Shown: one piece after another, positions 27,535 through 35,536 of the stretch
How positions within the stretch are numbered: position 1 is the first letter of the stretch
Layout: each line of letters begins with the position of its first letter
NCBI GenBank assembly: GCA_009996615.1
Contig: JAACZU010000007.1
Coordinates: 62,001-126,000 of the forward strand
Reading direction: 5' to 3'
Length of the DNA stretch: 64,000 bases
Source: Rhodanobacteraceae bacterium
GTDB taxonomy: Bacteria; Pseudomonadota; Gammaproteobacteria; Xanthomonadales; Rhodanobacteraceae
Position numbers and translations under genes: made by a program
The notes under the pieces: generated by a model
Database searches by the model: none
What the model was told of the DNA's origin: nothing
What the model saw: only the letters and a program-made list of their open reading frames with translations

Positions 27535-29379
27535 TCATTGACCGCCGAAACCGAACCCGCCGAAGAAGATCGACTCGTTCGCCAGGGCGTCGGGATCCAC
27601 CGCGCCGCTGCTGCAGCCGCTGGCCGGGCGTACGTAACCGCGCTGATCGCGGCTGTTGACCGGTGCGCTTCTGCATACGTAGGGTAGGCCGCTACCGAGC
27701 GCGTCGCTGTTCGCGCCGGGCATCATGGTCAGCGTCGGGCCACCGTTAGCGACCAATGCGCCGAGATTGAGCGAGGCATTGGACTTGCTGCTGGCATCGG
27801 TGAAGCCGCAGCCATTGCCGCCGTCGAGATTGCCGCCGTTGTCGACGAGCGCTCTGGTATCGATCCCGTCCACTTCGCAGTTCTGGATGATCGTATCCAC
27901 TGCCGAGATGGAGGAGAGATGGTTGAGGTTGTGGTTGTAAATGTCGCTGCTGCGGCCGGCAGCGGTATTGTTTGCAATCGTTCCGTGAATCAGCGTGGAG
28001 CCAGCGGTGTAGATGCCACCCCCATGGCTGCCGGCCGTGTTGCCCGATACCGTGCTGTTGACCAAGGTGAGGCTGGAGCCGGCGATACCGCCGCCGACGC
28101 CGTGGCTGCCGGTTGTGTTGCCCGATACCGTGGTGTTGGTCAGCGTCAGGCCGCCTCCGCTGGCGACACCGCCGCCGCTGCCGTAGTCACCGCCGGCGCG
28201 GTTGTCCGATATCGTGCTGTCGGTCAGTGTCAGGCTCGCGCCGTCGGAATTATAGATACCGCCGCCACTGCCGCTGGTGGTCGCGCTGCCCGATACTGCG
28301 TTGCCCCACACCGTGCTGCTGGCGAGTGTCAGGGTGCCCCAGTTGTAGATGCCGCCGCCGTGACCATAGAAATCGGAAATTATCGCGGTATTGCCCGCTA
28401 TCGTGCAGCGGGTCAGTGTCATGATGCCCTTGTTGTAGATGCCGCCGGCATCACGGGGGGCGGTGTTGCTCGATATCACGCTGTCGGTCAGGCTGGCAAT
28501 GCCATAGTAGTTCGCGATACCTCCGGGGCTGTTGCCCGATATCGTGCTGCCGGTCAGCACCAGCGGACCCGACATGTTTTCGATACCGCCACCGCTGATG
28601 GCGGTGTTGTTCGCTACCGTACTGTTGGTCAGTGTCAGGCGACCCGAGGTGTTGAGGATACCGCCACCACCGGAGGAGCGGGCCGTGTTGTTCACGATCG
28701 AGCTGTTGGTCAGCGTCAGCGAGCCTGAGTGGTTTGCGATACCGCCGGCGATGTAGGCCATGTTGCCCGACACCGTGCTGTTGGTCAGCGTCAGGGCCGC
28801 ACCGTCGTTGCTGCTGATACCACCGCCGATGCCGCCAGTGTTGCCTGATACCGTGCTTCCGACCAGCGTCAGGGCGCCGCTGTTGTAGATGCCGCCGCCG
28901 TTGTCGCTGTTATTCCCATTTTTGATGACGAGCTGCTTCAGCGTAGCGACCACGCCGGTACTGATTTCGAACGCACGCGAGGCGTTATTACCGCTGATGG
29001 CGAGATTGGCGCTGCCGCTGCCGTCGATAATCAGGTTCCTGTCCACGAGCAGTTCGCGACCGCTCAAGGTGATCGTGCTGTTGGCGGGCAGGCTGAACAC
29101 GATGGTGTCGCCGGCGGCGGTGCCAGTGACGGCGGCGGCCTTGGCGATCGCATCGCGCAAGGTACAGGTGTTGGCCGCATTGCACCTCGCGGCGTTGCCG
29201 GTGGCGGGATCGCCGGCGTTGCCCACGGTGATCGTGGCCGCCGAGGCGAACGCAATCAGAGTCAGGCTCGACAGCATCAGGCCGAGCAGCAGCACGCCGA
29301 GGCGTGCCGGCAGCGAGAGAGGACTCTTGACGGCTCTCGAGCGCACGGAGACGCTCACCTTCCCGGAATGGTTGCTCAT
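27535..29379 (-). CDS. Secreted beta-helix protein built of short repeats
   Basis: A 614-aa exported protein. Seen: long signal peptide (about 1-46, LGVLLLGLMLSSLTLIAFASA), NTCTLRDAIAKAAAV (CSLREAI-type entry), then about 16 turns of a 22-26 residue motif of the form LTLTNSTVSGNTA..GGGI (about 130-500), and a C terminus with VDNGGNLDGGNGCGF, NGGPTLTMMPGANSDALGSG and VDPDALANESIFFGG. The fold should be a right-handed beta helix. No clear sorting tail is seen, unlike the protein at 16867. The DNA shows matching tandem repetition, so copy number may vary between strains. The product may act on the cell surface or be secreted; the function is unknown. Confidence 0.8.
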   Translation of the reverse strand: MSNHSGKVSVSVRSRAVKSPLSLPARLGVLLLGLMLSSLTLIAFASAATITVGNAGDPATGNAARCNAANTCTLRDAIAKAAAVTGTAAGDTIVFSLPANSTITLSGRELLVDRNLIIDGSGSANLAISGNNASRAFEISTGVVATLKQLVIKNGNNSDNGGGIYNSGALTLVGSTVSGNTGGIGGGISSNDGAALTLTNSTVSGNMAYIAGGIANHSGSLTLTNSSIVNNTARSSGGGGILNTSGRLTLTNSTVANNTAISGGGIENMSGPLVLTGSTISGNSPGGIANYYGIASLTDSVISSNTAPRDAGGIYNKGIMTLTRCTIAGNTAIISDFYGHGGGIYNWGTLTLASSTVWGNAVSGSATTSGSGGGIYNSDGASLTLTDSTISDNRAGGDYGSGGGVASGGGLTLTNTTVSGNTTGSHGVGGGIAGSSLTLVNSTVSGNTAGSHGGGIYTAGSTLIHGTIANNTAAGRSSDIYNHNLNHLSSISAVDTIIQNCEVDGIDTRALVDNGGNLDGGNGCGFTDASSKSNASLNLGALVANGGPTLTMMPGANSDALGSGLPYVCRSAPVNSRDQRGYVRPASGCSSGAVDPDALANESIFFGGFGFGGQ

Positions 29380-29621
29380 GCTTCGCGACTCCTTGCGTGT
29401 GATCGAGGCAATCAGCGGACTATTGCATACAACCGTTGCCACATCGAACAGGTTCCCGGCATGCCATCGGCTCCCCGCGTCATCCAGCCGCGCGCCGCCA
29501 AGCGCGGCTTCCCTTTGGCGGGATGCGCGTAGCAGACGCGCGCCGGCATCGTCGTCGTCCATGCGCGGGTGGGGGCTCGGTCGGGCGACTCGACGTGGGT
29601 GAGAGCGCGATCCAGCGTTGG

Positions 29622-29705
29622 GCACTGCAGGAGCGGCGCATCCGCGACCATCGCCTCGGCAGACACCGCGTCGCCTCGTCGCGCCTGCGGCGCTCCTGCA
29701 AGGAA
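29622..29705. repeat. REP-like inverted unit
   Basis: TGCAGGAGCGGCGCATCCGCGAC faces GTCGCGCCTGCGGCGCTCCTGCA (in parts), with a degenerate inner loop. Lies just before the DUF559 remnant. From 29380 to 29702 I see no gene. Confidence 0.7.
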
Positions 29706-29822
29706 CGAGACGGCGATGACCGGCTGCGCGCGCAGGGATTCGTGGTGCTGCGCTTCTGGAATAATGACGTCGCCTCGAATCTCGACGGCGTGAATGAAAA
29801 GATCAGCGGAGTATTGCGGGAA
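29703..29822 (+). pseudogene. Remnant of a DUF559 (Vsr-like endonuclease) gene
   Basis: About 40 codons that read DDRLRAQGFVVLRFWNNDV and then ASNLDGVNEKISGVL. The RVLRFWNNDV-type block is the C-terminal hallmark of DUF559 proteins, but the catalytic N-terminal part is absent; a REP-like repeat lies just before it. It stays in frame with the methyltransferase gene that follows. It was probably truncated by recombination between repeats. Confidence 0.6.
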
Positions 29823-30821
29823 ATGAGCAAGGACAAGGATCGGGAATCACCGTGGTCGCGCGGGCGCGGGGCGCGCTCCGCAGGTCACCCCCATCCCAAC
29901 CCTTCCCCCGTCGAGGGGGAAGGGCTCAAGCGTGTACGCGAAGTCGGGCGCTCGCCGCAGCCCCGCCGAGGGCCGGAGGTGCGCGGTCGTGGCGGTGATG
30001 AAGATGCCGGTCGTGCGCGCTGGTCTCCTTCCCCCCTTGCGGGGGAAGGCCGGGAAGGGGGGAAGGCGCCGCAGGCGCCCGCGCGCGAGCTGCGCCTGTA
30101 CGGTCTCAATGCCTGTCTCGCCGCGTTCGCCAAGCGCCCCGACACGCTGCGCAAGGTGTACCTGACCGAGGCGCGTATTCCGGCGCTGAAGGCGGTGCTG
30201 GCCTGGTGCGTCAAGCACCGGCTCGGCTATCGCGTGGTCGAGGAAGCCGACCTCGACAAGCTGACCGCGTCGCGCCACCACGAGGGCGTCTGCTTCGACC
30301 TGCAGCGCACGCCGCCGCTGGAGCTGGCGCAGCTGCTGGAAAGCCTGCCGCCGCCGCCCGCGCCGTCGCTGCTGCTGTGGCTCGACGGCGTCGGCAATCC
30401 GCACAATCTCGGCGCGTTGTTGCGCAGCGCCGCGCATTTCGGCGCCGGTGGCGTGATCGTGCCGGTGGCGGCGGGGCTCGACGTGTCCGGCGCCGCCGCG
30501 CGCGTCGCCGAGGGCGCGGCGGAAGTCGTGCCGCTGGTGCAGGCGGCGTCGGTGCGGGATGCGCTCGCGCAGCTGCGCGCGCACGGCTATGCGTTCGCGG
30601 CGACCGTACCGCGCGAAGGCACGCCGCTGTATGCGGCGACGCTGCCGGCGCGGCTGGTGCTGGTGTTCGGCGCCGAAGGCGAGGGCATGAGCGCGCCGAT
30701 GATCGAGGCCGCCGACCTGCGCCTGACGATCCCCGGCAGCGGCGCGGTCGAGAGCCTCAATGTCGCCGCCAGCGTGGCGGTGCTGCTGGGCGAGTACTGG
30801 CGCCAGCACCGCAAGGCGTAG
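29823..30821 (+). CDS. SpoU/TrmH-family RNA 2'-O-methyltransferase
   Basis: A 332-aa SAM-dependent methyltransferase acting on rRNA or tRNA. Seen: substrate-binding L30-like domain starting at LRLYGLNACLAAF (about residue 90), GVGNPHNLGALLRSAAHFG (in parts, motif 1), VLVFGAEGEGM (motif 2), and IPGSGAVESLNVAASVAVLL (motif 3; the knotted SPOUT site). The family is RlmB/TrmH-like; the target base is not shown. Odd: residues about 12-75 are encoded by two palindromic repeats (HPHPNPSPVEGEG; SPSPLAGEGREGG) and are probably a disordered insert. The true start may lie within this stretch, since I have only the ATG at 29823 and no strong ribosome site. Confidence 0.82.
   Translation: MSKDKDRESPWSRGRGARSAGHPHPNPSPVEGEGLKRVREVGRSPQPRRGPEVRGRGGDEDAGRARWSPSPLAGEGREGGKAPQAPARELRLYGLNACLAAFAKRPDTLRKVYLTEARIPALKAVLAWCVKHRLGYRVVEEADLDKLTASRHHEGVCFDLQRTPPLELAQLLESLPPPPAPSLLLWLDGVGNPHNLGALLRSAAHFGAGGVIVPVAAGLDVSGAAARVAEGAAEVVPLVQAASVRDALAQLRAHGYAFAATVPREGTPLYAATLPARLVLVFGAEGEGMSAPMIEAADLRLTIPGSGAVESLNVAASVAVLLGEYWRQHRKA
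29886..30066. repeat. Two palindromic repeats inside the methyltransferase reading frame
   Basis: First copy 29886-29934 (CCCCCATCCCAACCC then CTTCCCCCGTCGAGGGGGAAG), second copy about 30024-30066 (CCTTCCCCCCTTGCGGGGGAAGG then CCGGGAAGGGGG). Both belong to the same class as 8825, 30876 and 36935, and both are read in frame. Confidence 0.75.
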
Positions 30822-30875
30822 GCTGGACGCGCGCCGCGCGGCCGGCGCGCTGTGGGCAGCGCGTGCCTCACCAAA

Positions 30876-30916
30876 CACCATCCCCACCCAAACCCTCCCC
30901 TTGAAGGGGAGGGCTT
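30876..30916. repeat. Palindromic repeat, CCCTCCCC-TTGA-AGGGGAGGG type
   Basis: Near-identical to 8825-8866; located between the convergent methyltransferase and M28 peptidase genes, so it can act as a two-way hairpin. Confidence 0.85.
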
Positions 30917-30925
30917 CGAAGCGGG

Positions 30926-32353
30926 CTATTCGCCCTTGTCCTTCGCGAACGCGCCCGGGGCCGAGCCGAAATCGCCCTTGGCCTGCGCCGCGAGGTACGC
31001 GACGACCGCGTAGGCGGCCACGTTCTGGCGCAGCTGTTCCGGGTCGACCTTGTCGAGCGTGTCGTTGGCGGTGTGGTGCCAGGCGAAGTAGCGCGTCGCG
31101 TCCTGGTGCAGCGACAGGCCGGCCATGCCGACCGCGTGCACCGCGGACAGGTCCGAGCCGCCTTGGCCGGGCGCGCTCGCGTCATAGGCGATGCCGAGTG
31201 GCTTGAGCACTTCGGCGATCTGCGCGACCGCGTCGCGCGCCTCCGGCTTCACGCTCGCGGTCATCTGGTAGATGCGGTCGGCGCCGAGGTCCGATTCGCT
31301 GCCGAGCACGGCCTTGCCGATCTCCTTCGCATGCGCGGCGGCGTAGGCCTTGCCGCCGTACAGGCCCGATTCCTCGTTCGCGAACGCGACCACGCGGATG
31401 CTGCGCGCCGGGCGCTGCGGCAGTTGCGCGATCAGGCGCGCGGCGCCGACCGCGATGCCGATGCCGGTCGCGTCGTCGACCGCACCGGTGCCGAGGTCCC
31501 ATGAATCGAGGTGCCCGCCCATGACGAAGTACTCGTCCGGTTTCCTGCTGCCTTTGAGCTCGGCGATCACGTTCGCGCCGGTGTATTCGCCCTCGATGCC
31601 GCAGTCGAGCGCGAGCCTGACCGTGACCGGCTGGCCGGCCTTCAGCACGCGCTCGAGCTGGTCGGCGTCCGGATTCGACAGCGCCGCGGCCGGGATCGGC
31701 GTGACGCCGGGATCGAAATGCGTGACGCCGGTGTGCGGCAGGCGGTCGTCGTCGGTGCCGGCCGAGCGCAGCAGGAAGCCGACCGCGCCCTTCTGCGAGG
31801 CGATCGCCGGGCCGCGCACGCGCACGCTCGAACCGATGCCGTAGTCATGGCCGTCCTGCGAGGGGTGCATGCGCGGGCCGACGTAGGCGATCTTGCCTCG
31901 CAGCGTGGCCGGGTCGGCCGCCTTCAGTGCATCGAGCGTGGCGAAGCCGACCACTTCGGCGGCCAGGCCGCCGGCCGGCGTGCCGGGCGAGTTGCCGAGC
32001 GCGGTCAGCGCGAGCGGCTGCGGGAACGGCGCCACGATCGCGCCATGCTCGCTGCGGCGTACCCATTTCGGGTAGGTGACCGGCTCGCTCCAGACCTTGT
32101 CGAAGCCGAGCGCCTTGAACTTCGCGATGACCCACTCGCGCGCCTTGAGGTCGTTCTCGCTGCCGGCCAGGCGCGCGCCGACCTCGGTGGTCAGGCCGGC
32201 GGTGAAGTCCCACGCGGTGTCGTCGCGCAGCGCCTGCTCGCGCAGCTGCGCGGCGGTCGCGAGGTCCGCCGGGGCCAGCGTAGTCGGCTTGCCGGCGGCA
32301 AGCGCGAGCGGGGAGGCGAGCAGGAGCAGGGCGAGCGGCAACGAGCGGCGCAT
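30926..32353 (-). CDS. M28-family zinc aminopeptidase with PA domain
   Basis: A 475-aa secreted peptidase. Seen: signal peptide (MRRSLPLALLLLASPLALA); a PA insert (about 130-240); and M28 metal ligands in GGHLDSWDLGTGAVDDATG (His and Asp, in parts), ANEESGLYGG (general base Glu plus ligand Glu), and WHHTANDTLDKVDPEQ (late His). It probably acts in the periplasm or outside the cell on peptides; no precise specificity is evident. I start at MRRSLP; a CATAAT lies 31 bases upstream, and the space to mscL is about 100 bases. Confidence 0.9.
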   Translation of the reverse strand: MRRSLPLALLLLASPLALAAGKPTTLAPADLATAAQLREQALRDDTAWDFTAGLTTEVGARLAGSENDLKAREWVIAKFKALGFDKVWSEPVTYPKWVRRSEHGAIVAPFPQPLALTALGNSPGTPAGGLAAEVVGFATLDALKAADPATLRGKIAYVGPRMHPSQDGHDYGIGSSVRVRGPAIASQKGAVGFLLRSAGTDDDRLPHTGVTHFDPGVTPIPAAALSNPDADQLERVLKAGQPVTVRLALDCGIEGEYTGANVIAELKGSRKPDEYFVMGGHLDSWDLGTGAVDDATGIGIAVGAARLIAQLPQRPARSIRVVAFANEESGLYGGKAYAAAHAKEIGKAVLGSESDLGADRIYQMTASVKPEARDAVAQIAEVLKPLGIAYDASAPGQGGSDLSAVHAVGMAGLSLHQDATRYFAWHHTANDTLDKVDPEQLRQNVAAYAVVAYLAAQAKGDFGSAPGAFAKDKGE

Positions 32354-32454
32354 GGCGGGGTTCCGGACAGGAAAACCCCGATTATGCGCGTGCACTGCGC
32401 CGGCGCTTTGGGCCAAAGGTCATGCGCGCCGTGGCGCGCACGACCCGGTCGCGC

Positions 32455-32853
32455 TCACTTGCCCTGCTTGAGCAGGTCGCGGATCTCGGTCAGCAGCACG
32501 ACGTCGGCCGGCGGCGGCGCCGGCGCGGCCGCTTCCTTCTTGATCACGCGGTTGATCACCTTGACCACGAGGAAGATCGCCGCGGCGATGATCAGGAACT
32601 GGATCAGCGTGTTCAGGAACGCGCCGTACTGGATCGCGACCTCGCCCTTGCCGTCCGCGCCGGCCTCGACCAGTCGCCACTTGTAGCTGGAGAAGTCGAT
32701 GCCGCCGATCAGGTAGCCGATCGGCGGCATGATGATCTGGTCGACCAGCGAGGTGACGATCTTGCCGAACGCGGCGCCGATCACGACACCGACCGCGAGA
32801 TCGAGCACGTTGCCGCGCATGATGAACGCCTTGAACTCTGACGCGAGGCTCAT
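32455..32853 (-). CDS. mscL: Large-conductance mechanosensitive channel
   Basis: A 132-aa inner-membrane channel that opens under turgor. Seen: [20 protein letters not shown] at the start (first helix), [20 protein letters not shown] (TM1, in part), the short periplasmic loop with YKW, TM2 [20 protein letters not shown], and a charged cytoplasmic tail. Length is normal. GGAGCC is found before the start. Confidence 0.96.
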   Translation of the reverse strand: MSLASEFKAFIMRGNVLDLAVGVVIGAAFGKIVTSLVDQIIMPPIGYLIGGIDFSSYKWRLVEAGADGKGEVAIQYGAFLNTLIQFLIIAAAIFLVVKVINRVIKKEAAAPAPPPADVVLLTEIRDLLKQGK

Positions 32854-32955
32854 GGAAGGCTCCTGGGGCGGGTGGAAGGGAACAACGCAACGAGTGGAAA
32901 GCGCGCCTACTGTATGCCGGTCGCCCGCGCCGCGCGAGGCCTGCCGGCGCCGTGG

Positions 32956-34188
32956 CTAGTCGAATCCGTCGATCATCAGCGCGGTCTCGACCTGCGAGAT
33001 TTCGTGGCCGAGCTCGCCGCGCGTGGCGGTGCCCTCGATGTACCAGTGCACACCGTCGAGCGCGATCTCGCCGGCGGCCAACGGTTCGGCCAGCAGCCCG
33101 CGCCGCTGCGCGCAGGCGAGCAGCGCGCCGAAATCGATCCTGTAGCGACGCGTGGCGAGATCGGTCGTGTAGCGCGGCAGCGTGATGCCGCAGTCGCTGG
33201 ACAAGCGCGCCCCCGCCGTGAAGAACAGCACGCGGGCGCCGGGGTAGAAGAAGCTGTCCTCCACCGGCCAGTTCCATCCGGAGGCGGCGGGCGCCTCCGC
33301 GGAGTAGTCCTGCACGCCCTCGCCGTACAGGTCGAGGAACAGCATGTGCGGCACGCCGCCCAGGCGCGCGAGCGCGTACAGGCCGGCATGCACGCCGACG
33401 TAGGACGGCGAACAGATGCTGCCGGTGCCGCTCCTGCAGCCGATCGGCTGGTAGCTGCTCAGCCGTCCATCGAACACGATCGTGCCGCGCGGCGAGCCAC
33501 GCGTGGAGACATGGCCGACCGGCCCCGGATTGCCGCGTCCGGCCTGTGCGCCGACCGACAGGAACGGGATGCTGTAGAGGTAGCTGCCGGTCTTGCTGCA
33601 GAAGAAGTCCTTGTCGGTCAGGCTCAGGGTCATGCGCAGGCGCTTGCCACGCGCGCCCGCGATCGGCACCACGTCGAACTTGAACGGCGTCGCCTGCGCC
33701 ACGCCGGCGCTGGCGATCGGGTGCGACAGTCCCGGCGGACCCTCGTTGCACTGCTCGTAGGACGGATCGTCGTTGGCGTGGATGGCCCAGTACGTGCTGC
33801 CGGGATCGTTGAGCGCGAAGTACGGACTGGTGTCGTAGGCGATGCAGCCGATCCAGGAATCGCCGATGCGCGTGGTCGAGCCGCCGCAGGCCTCGCGCGC
33901 CTGCAGCGTGCCGTGCCACACGGGCTGTCCGCCGGGCAGGTTCGGCAGCCCGGCGCGGCCCGGGCAACCGGAGAACGTGCCTTGCGCGCTCCACAGGCAG
34001 CCTTCAGCGCCGGGCTGGGTGTAGGTCAGGCGGAGCGGGCGGCTCGCGGCGCCGACGCCCGGGTCGAGTTCGGTGCGCACGCGCGCCTCGACGACGCCGG
34101 CGTCATGGATCGATTGCGCCAGCGCGAACCCGTGCGCCAGCGCGAGCGCCGGCAGCCATGTAGCCAGGGCCGCCGGCCGGCGCATCAT
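32956..34188 (-). CDS. Secreted protein of unknown function
   Basis: A 410-aa exported protein I do not recognise. Seen: signal peptide (MMRRPAALATWLPALALAHGFALA), about a dozen cysteines (for example GCLWSAQ, GTFSGCPG, GCRSGTGSICS), and many aromatic and glycine residues, suggesting a disulfide-bonded beta-rich fold. Its ATG overlaps the stop of the FAH gene (ATGA), so the two are translationally coupled. A periplasmic or extracellular place is likely. No catalytic motif is visible. Confidence 0.75.
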   Translation of the reverse strand: MMRRPAALATWLPALALAHGFALAQSIHDAGVVEARVRTELDPGVGAASRPLRLTYTQPGAEGCLWSAQGTFSGCPGRAGLPNLPGGQPVWHGTLQAREACGGSTTRIGDSWIGCIAYDTSPYFALNDPGSTYWAIHANDDPSYEQCNEGPPGLSHPIASAGVAQATPFKFDVVPIAGARGKRLRMTLSLTDKDFFCSKTGSYLYSIPFLSVGAQAGRGNPGPVGHVSTRGSPRGTIVFDGRLSSYQPIGCRSGTGSICSPSYVGVHAGLYALARLGGVPHMLFLDLYGEGVQDYSAEAPAASGWNWPVEDSFFYPGARVLFFTAGARLSSDCGITLPRYTTDLATRRYRIDFGALLACAQRRGLLAEPLAAGEIALDGVHWYIEGTATRGELGHEISQVETALMIDGFD

Positions 34189-34871
34189 CCGATGCGGCCT
34201 TCGAGCAGCGCGATCCCTGCGAGCTCGGCGCGGAAACGGTCGCCGCGCGCGAGCGCGGCGACGCCGGCCGGCGTGCCGGTGAAGATCAGGTCGCCGGGCT
34301 GCAGCGCCCACAGCTTCGACAGCTCGGCGATGATCGCCGCGACCGGGAAGATCATCGTCGCGATGTCGGCCTGCTGGCGCGGCGTGCCGTTCACTTCCAG
34401 CGACAGGCGCGCCGACTGCGGATGGCCGACCGCGGCGACCGGCTGCAGCGCCGATACCGGCGCGGAGTGATCGAAGCCCTTGGCCACGTCCCACGGATGG
34501 CCCTTCGCCTTGGCCGCCGCCTGCAGGTCGCGGCGGGTCAGGTCGAGGCCGACGCCGTAGCCGAACACGCAGTCGAGCGCCTGCTCGAGCGGGATGTCGC
34601 GGCCGCCATGCGCGAGCGCGACGACCATCTCGACCTCGTGGTGCAGGTCCTGCGTCGCCGACGGATACGGCACGTCGGCGCCGTCGGTGACGACCGCGTC
34701 GGCCGGCTTGGTGAAGAACATCGGCTGCGTGCGCTCGACGGCTGCGCCCATCTCCTGCGCGTGCTCGGCGTAGTTGCGGCCGATGCAGTAGATGCGGTGG
34801 ACCGGAAAGCGCGCGCTGCTGCCGGCGACCGGCAGGCTCGGCACGGCGGGGACGGGAATGACGTAGTTCAT
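34185..34871 (-). CDS. Fumarylacetoacetate hydrolase family protein
   Basis: A 228-aa metal-dependent hydrolase or decarboxylase. Seen: CIGRNYAEHAQEMG, the E-x-E metal site in HHEVEMVVAL, GYGVGLDLTRRDLQ, and DLIFTGTPAGV. This short form fits fumarylpyruvate hydrolases and FAHD1-like oxaloacetate decarboxylases; which reaction cannot be told. Co-transcribed with the unknown secreted protein. Confidence 0.87.
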   Translation of the reverse strand: MNYVIPVPAVPSLPVAGSSARFPVHRIYCIGRNYAEHAQEMGAAVERTQPMFFTKPADAVVTDGADVPYPSATQDLHHEVEMVVALAHGGRDIPLEQALDCVFGYGVGLDLTRRDLQAAAKAKGHPWDVAKGFDHSAPVSALQPVAAVGHPQSARLSLEVNGTPRQQADIATMIFPVAAIIAELSKLWALQPGDLIFTGTPAGVAALARGDRFRAELAGIALLEGRIG

Positions 34872-34935
34872 TGGACGGATGCGCAGGCTTGGAAAGCCCG
34901 CAGGATAGCAGCGCGACGGGCGGCCCCTTCACTGG

Positions 34936-35012
34936 CAGGAGCGCACCCTGTGCGCGACCGGCGTGCGGCATCGACACGGCGTCCCGGGTCGCCCACAGGG
35001 TGGGCTCCTACA
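34936..35012. repeat. REP-like inverted unit
   Basis: GGCAGGAGCGCACCCTGTGCGCGAC faces GTCGCCCACAGGGTGGGCTCCTAC (in parts). It ends inside the last codons of the DUF3052 gene. Confidence 0.7.
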
Positions 35013-35454
35013 AAGGCGGCGCGGCCTCACTCTTGGCGGCGCGTCGCTCGCGCCGCCACACCAGCTTCAGTCCCGACCACACCGCATCGACCGCGCACAC
35101 CTTGACGTCGACCAGGCCGAGCGGCAATGCGACTGCGCGCACGCTGTCCTCGGTGATGTCGGTCGGCACCTTGGCGGCCTTCTTCGGCCACGACACCCAG
35201 ATCACGCCATGCGCCGGCAGCTCGGCCGCGAGCGCGTGCACGTCGCGTGCGAGCTGCGCCGCCTCGCGCGCGAACAGGTGCGCGAGGTCGAACGCGGCAT
35301 GCGTACCGACCAGCGCCGGCGTCGCCTCGCCGAGGCCGACCAGCGCCGCGTAGTCGCCCGGCGCGTGCAGCACGCGCACGCGCAGCGCCGGCGTCAGGCC
35401 GAGCTTCTGCCAGACCGGTTTGCCGGAATAGCCGGCCGGCACCGCCTGTGACAT
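35008..35454 (-). CDS. DUF3052 family protein
   Basis: A 148-aa protein of unknown function. Seen: GYSGKPVWQKLGLTPALRV at the start, a middle LARDVHALAAELPAHGVIWVSWPKK (in parts), and DSVRAVALPLGLVDVKVCAVDAVWSGLKLVWRRE near the end (in parts). The start has GGAG 7 bases before. Proteins of this family are often small and soluble; no reaction is established that I know of. Confidence 0.8.
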   Translation of the reverse strand: MSQAVPAGYSGKPVWQKLGLTPALRVRVLHAPGDYAALVGLGEATPALVGTHAAFDLAHLFAREAAQLARDVHALAAELPAHGVIWVSWPKKAAKVPTDITEDSVRAVALPLGLVDVKVCAVDAVWSGLKLVWRRERRAAKSEAAPPL

Positions 35455-35536
35455 CTGTCATCTCCACGGGGTGATCGCTGCCGATGGTGGCGGCACGAGG
35501 TGTCCGGCAGTCTATGGCAGACTTGAAAAACGTGTC

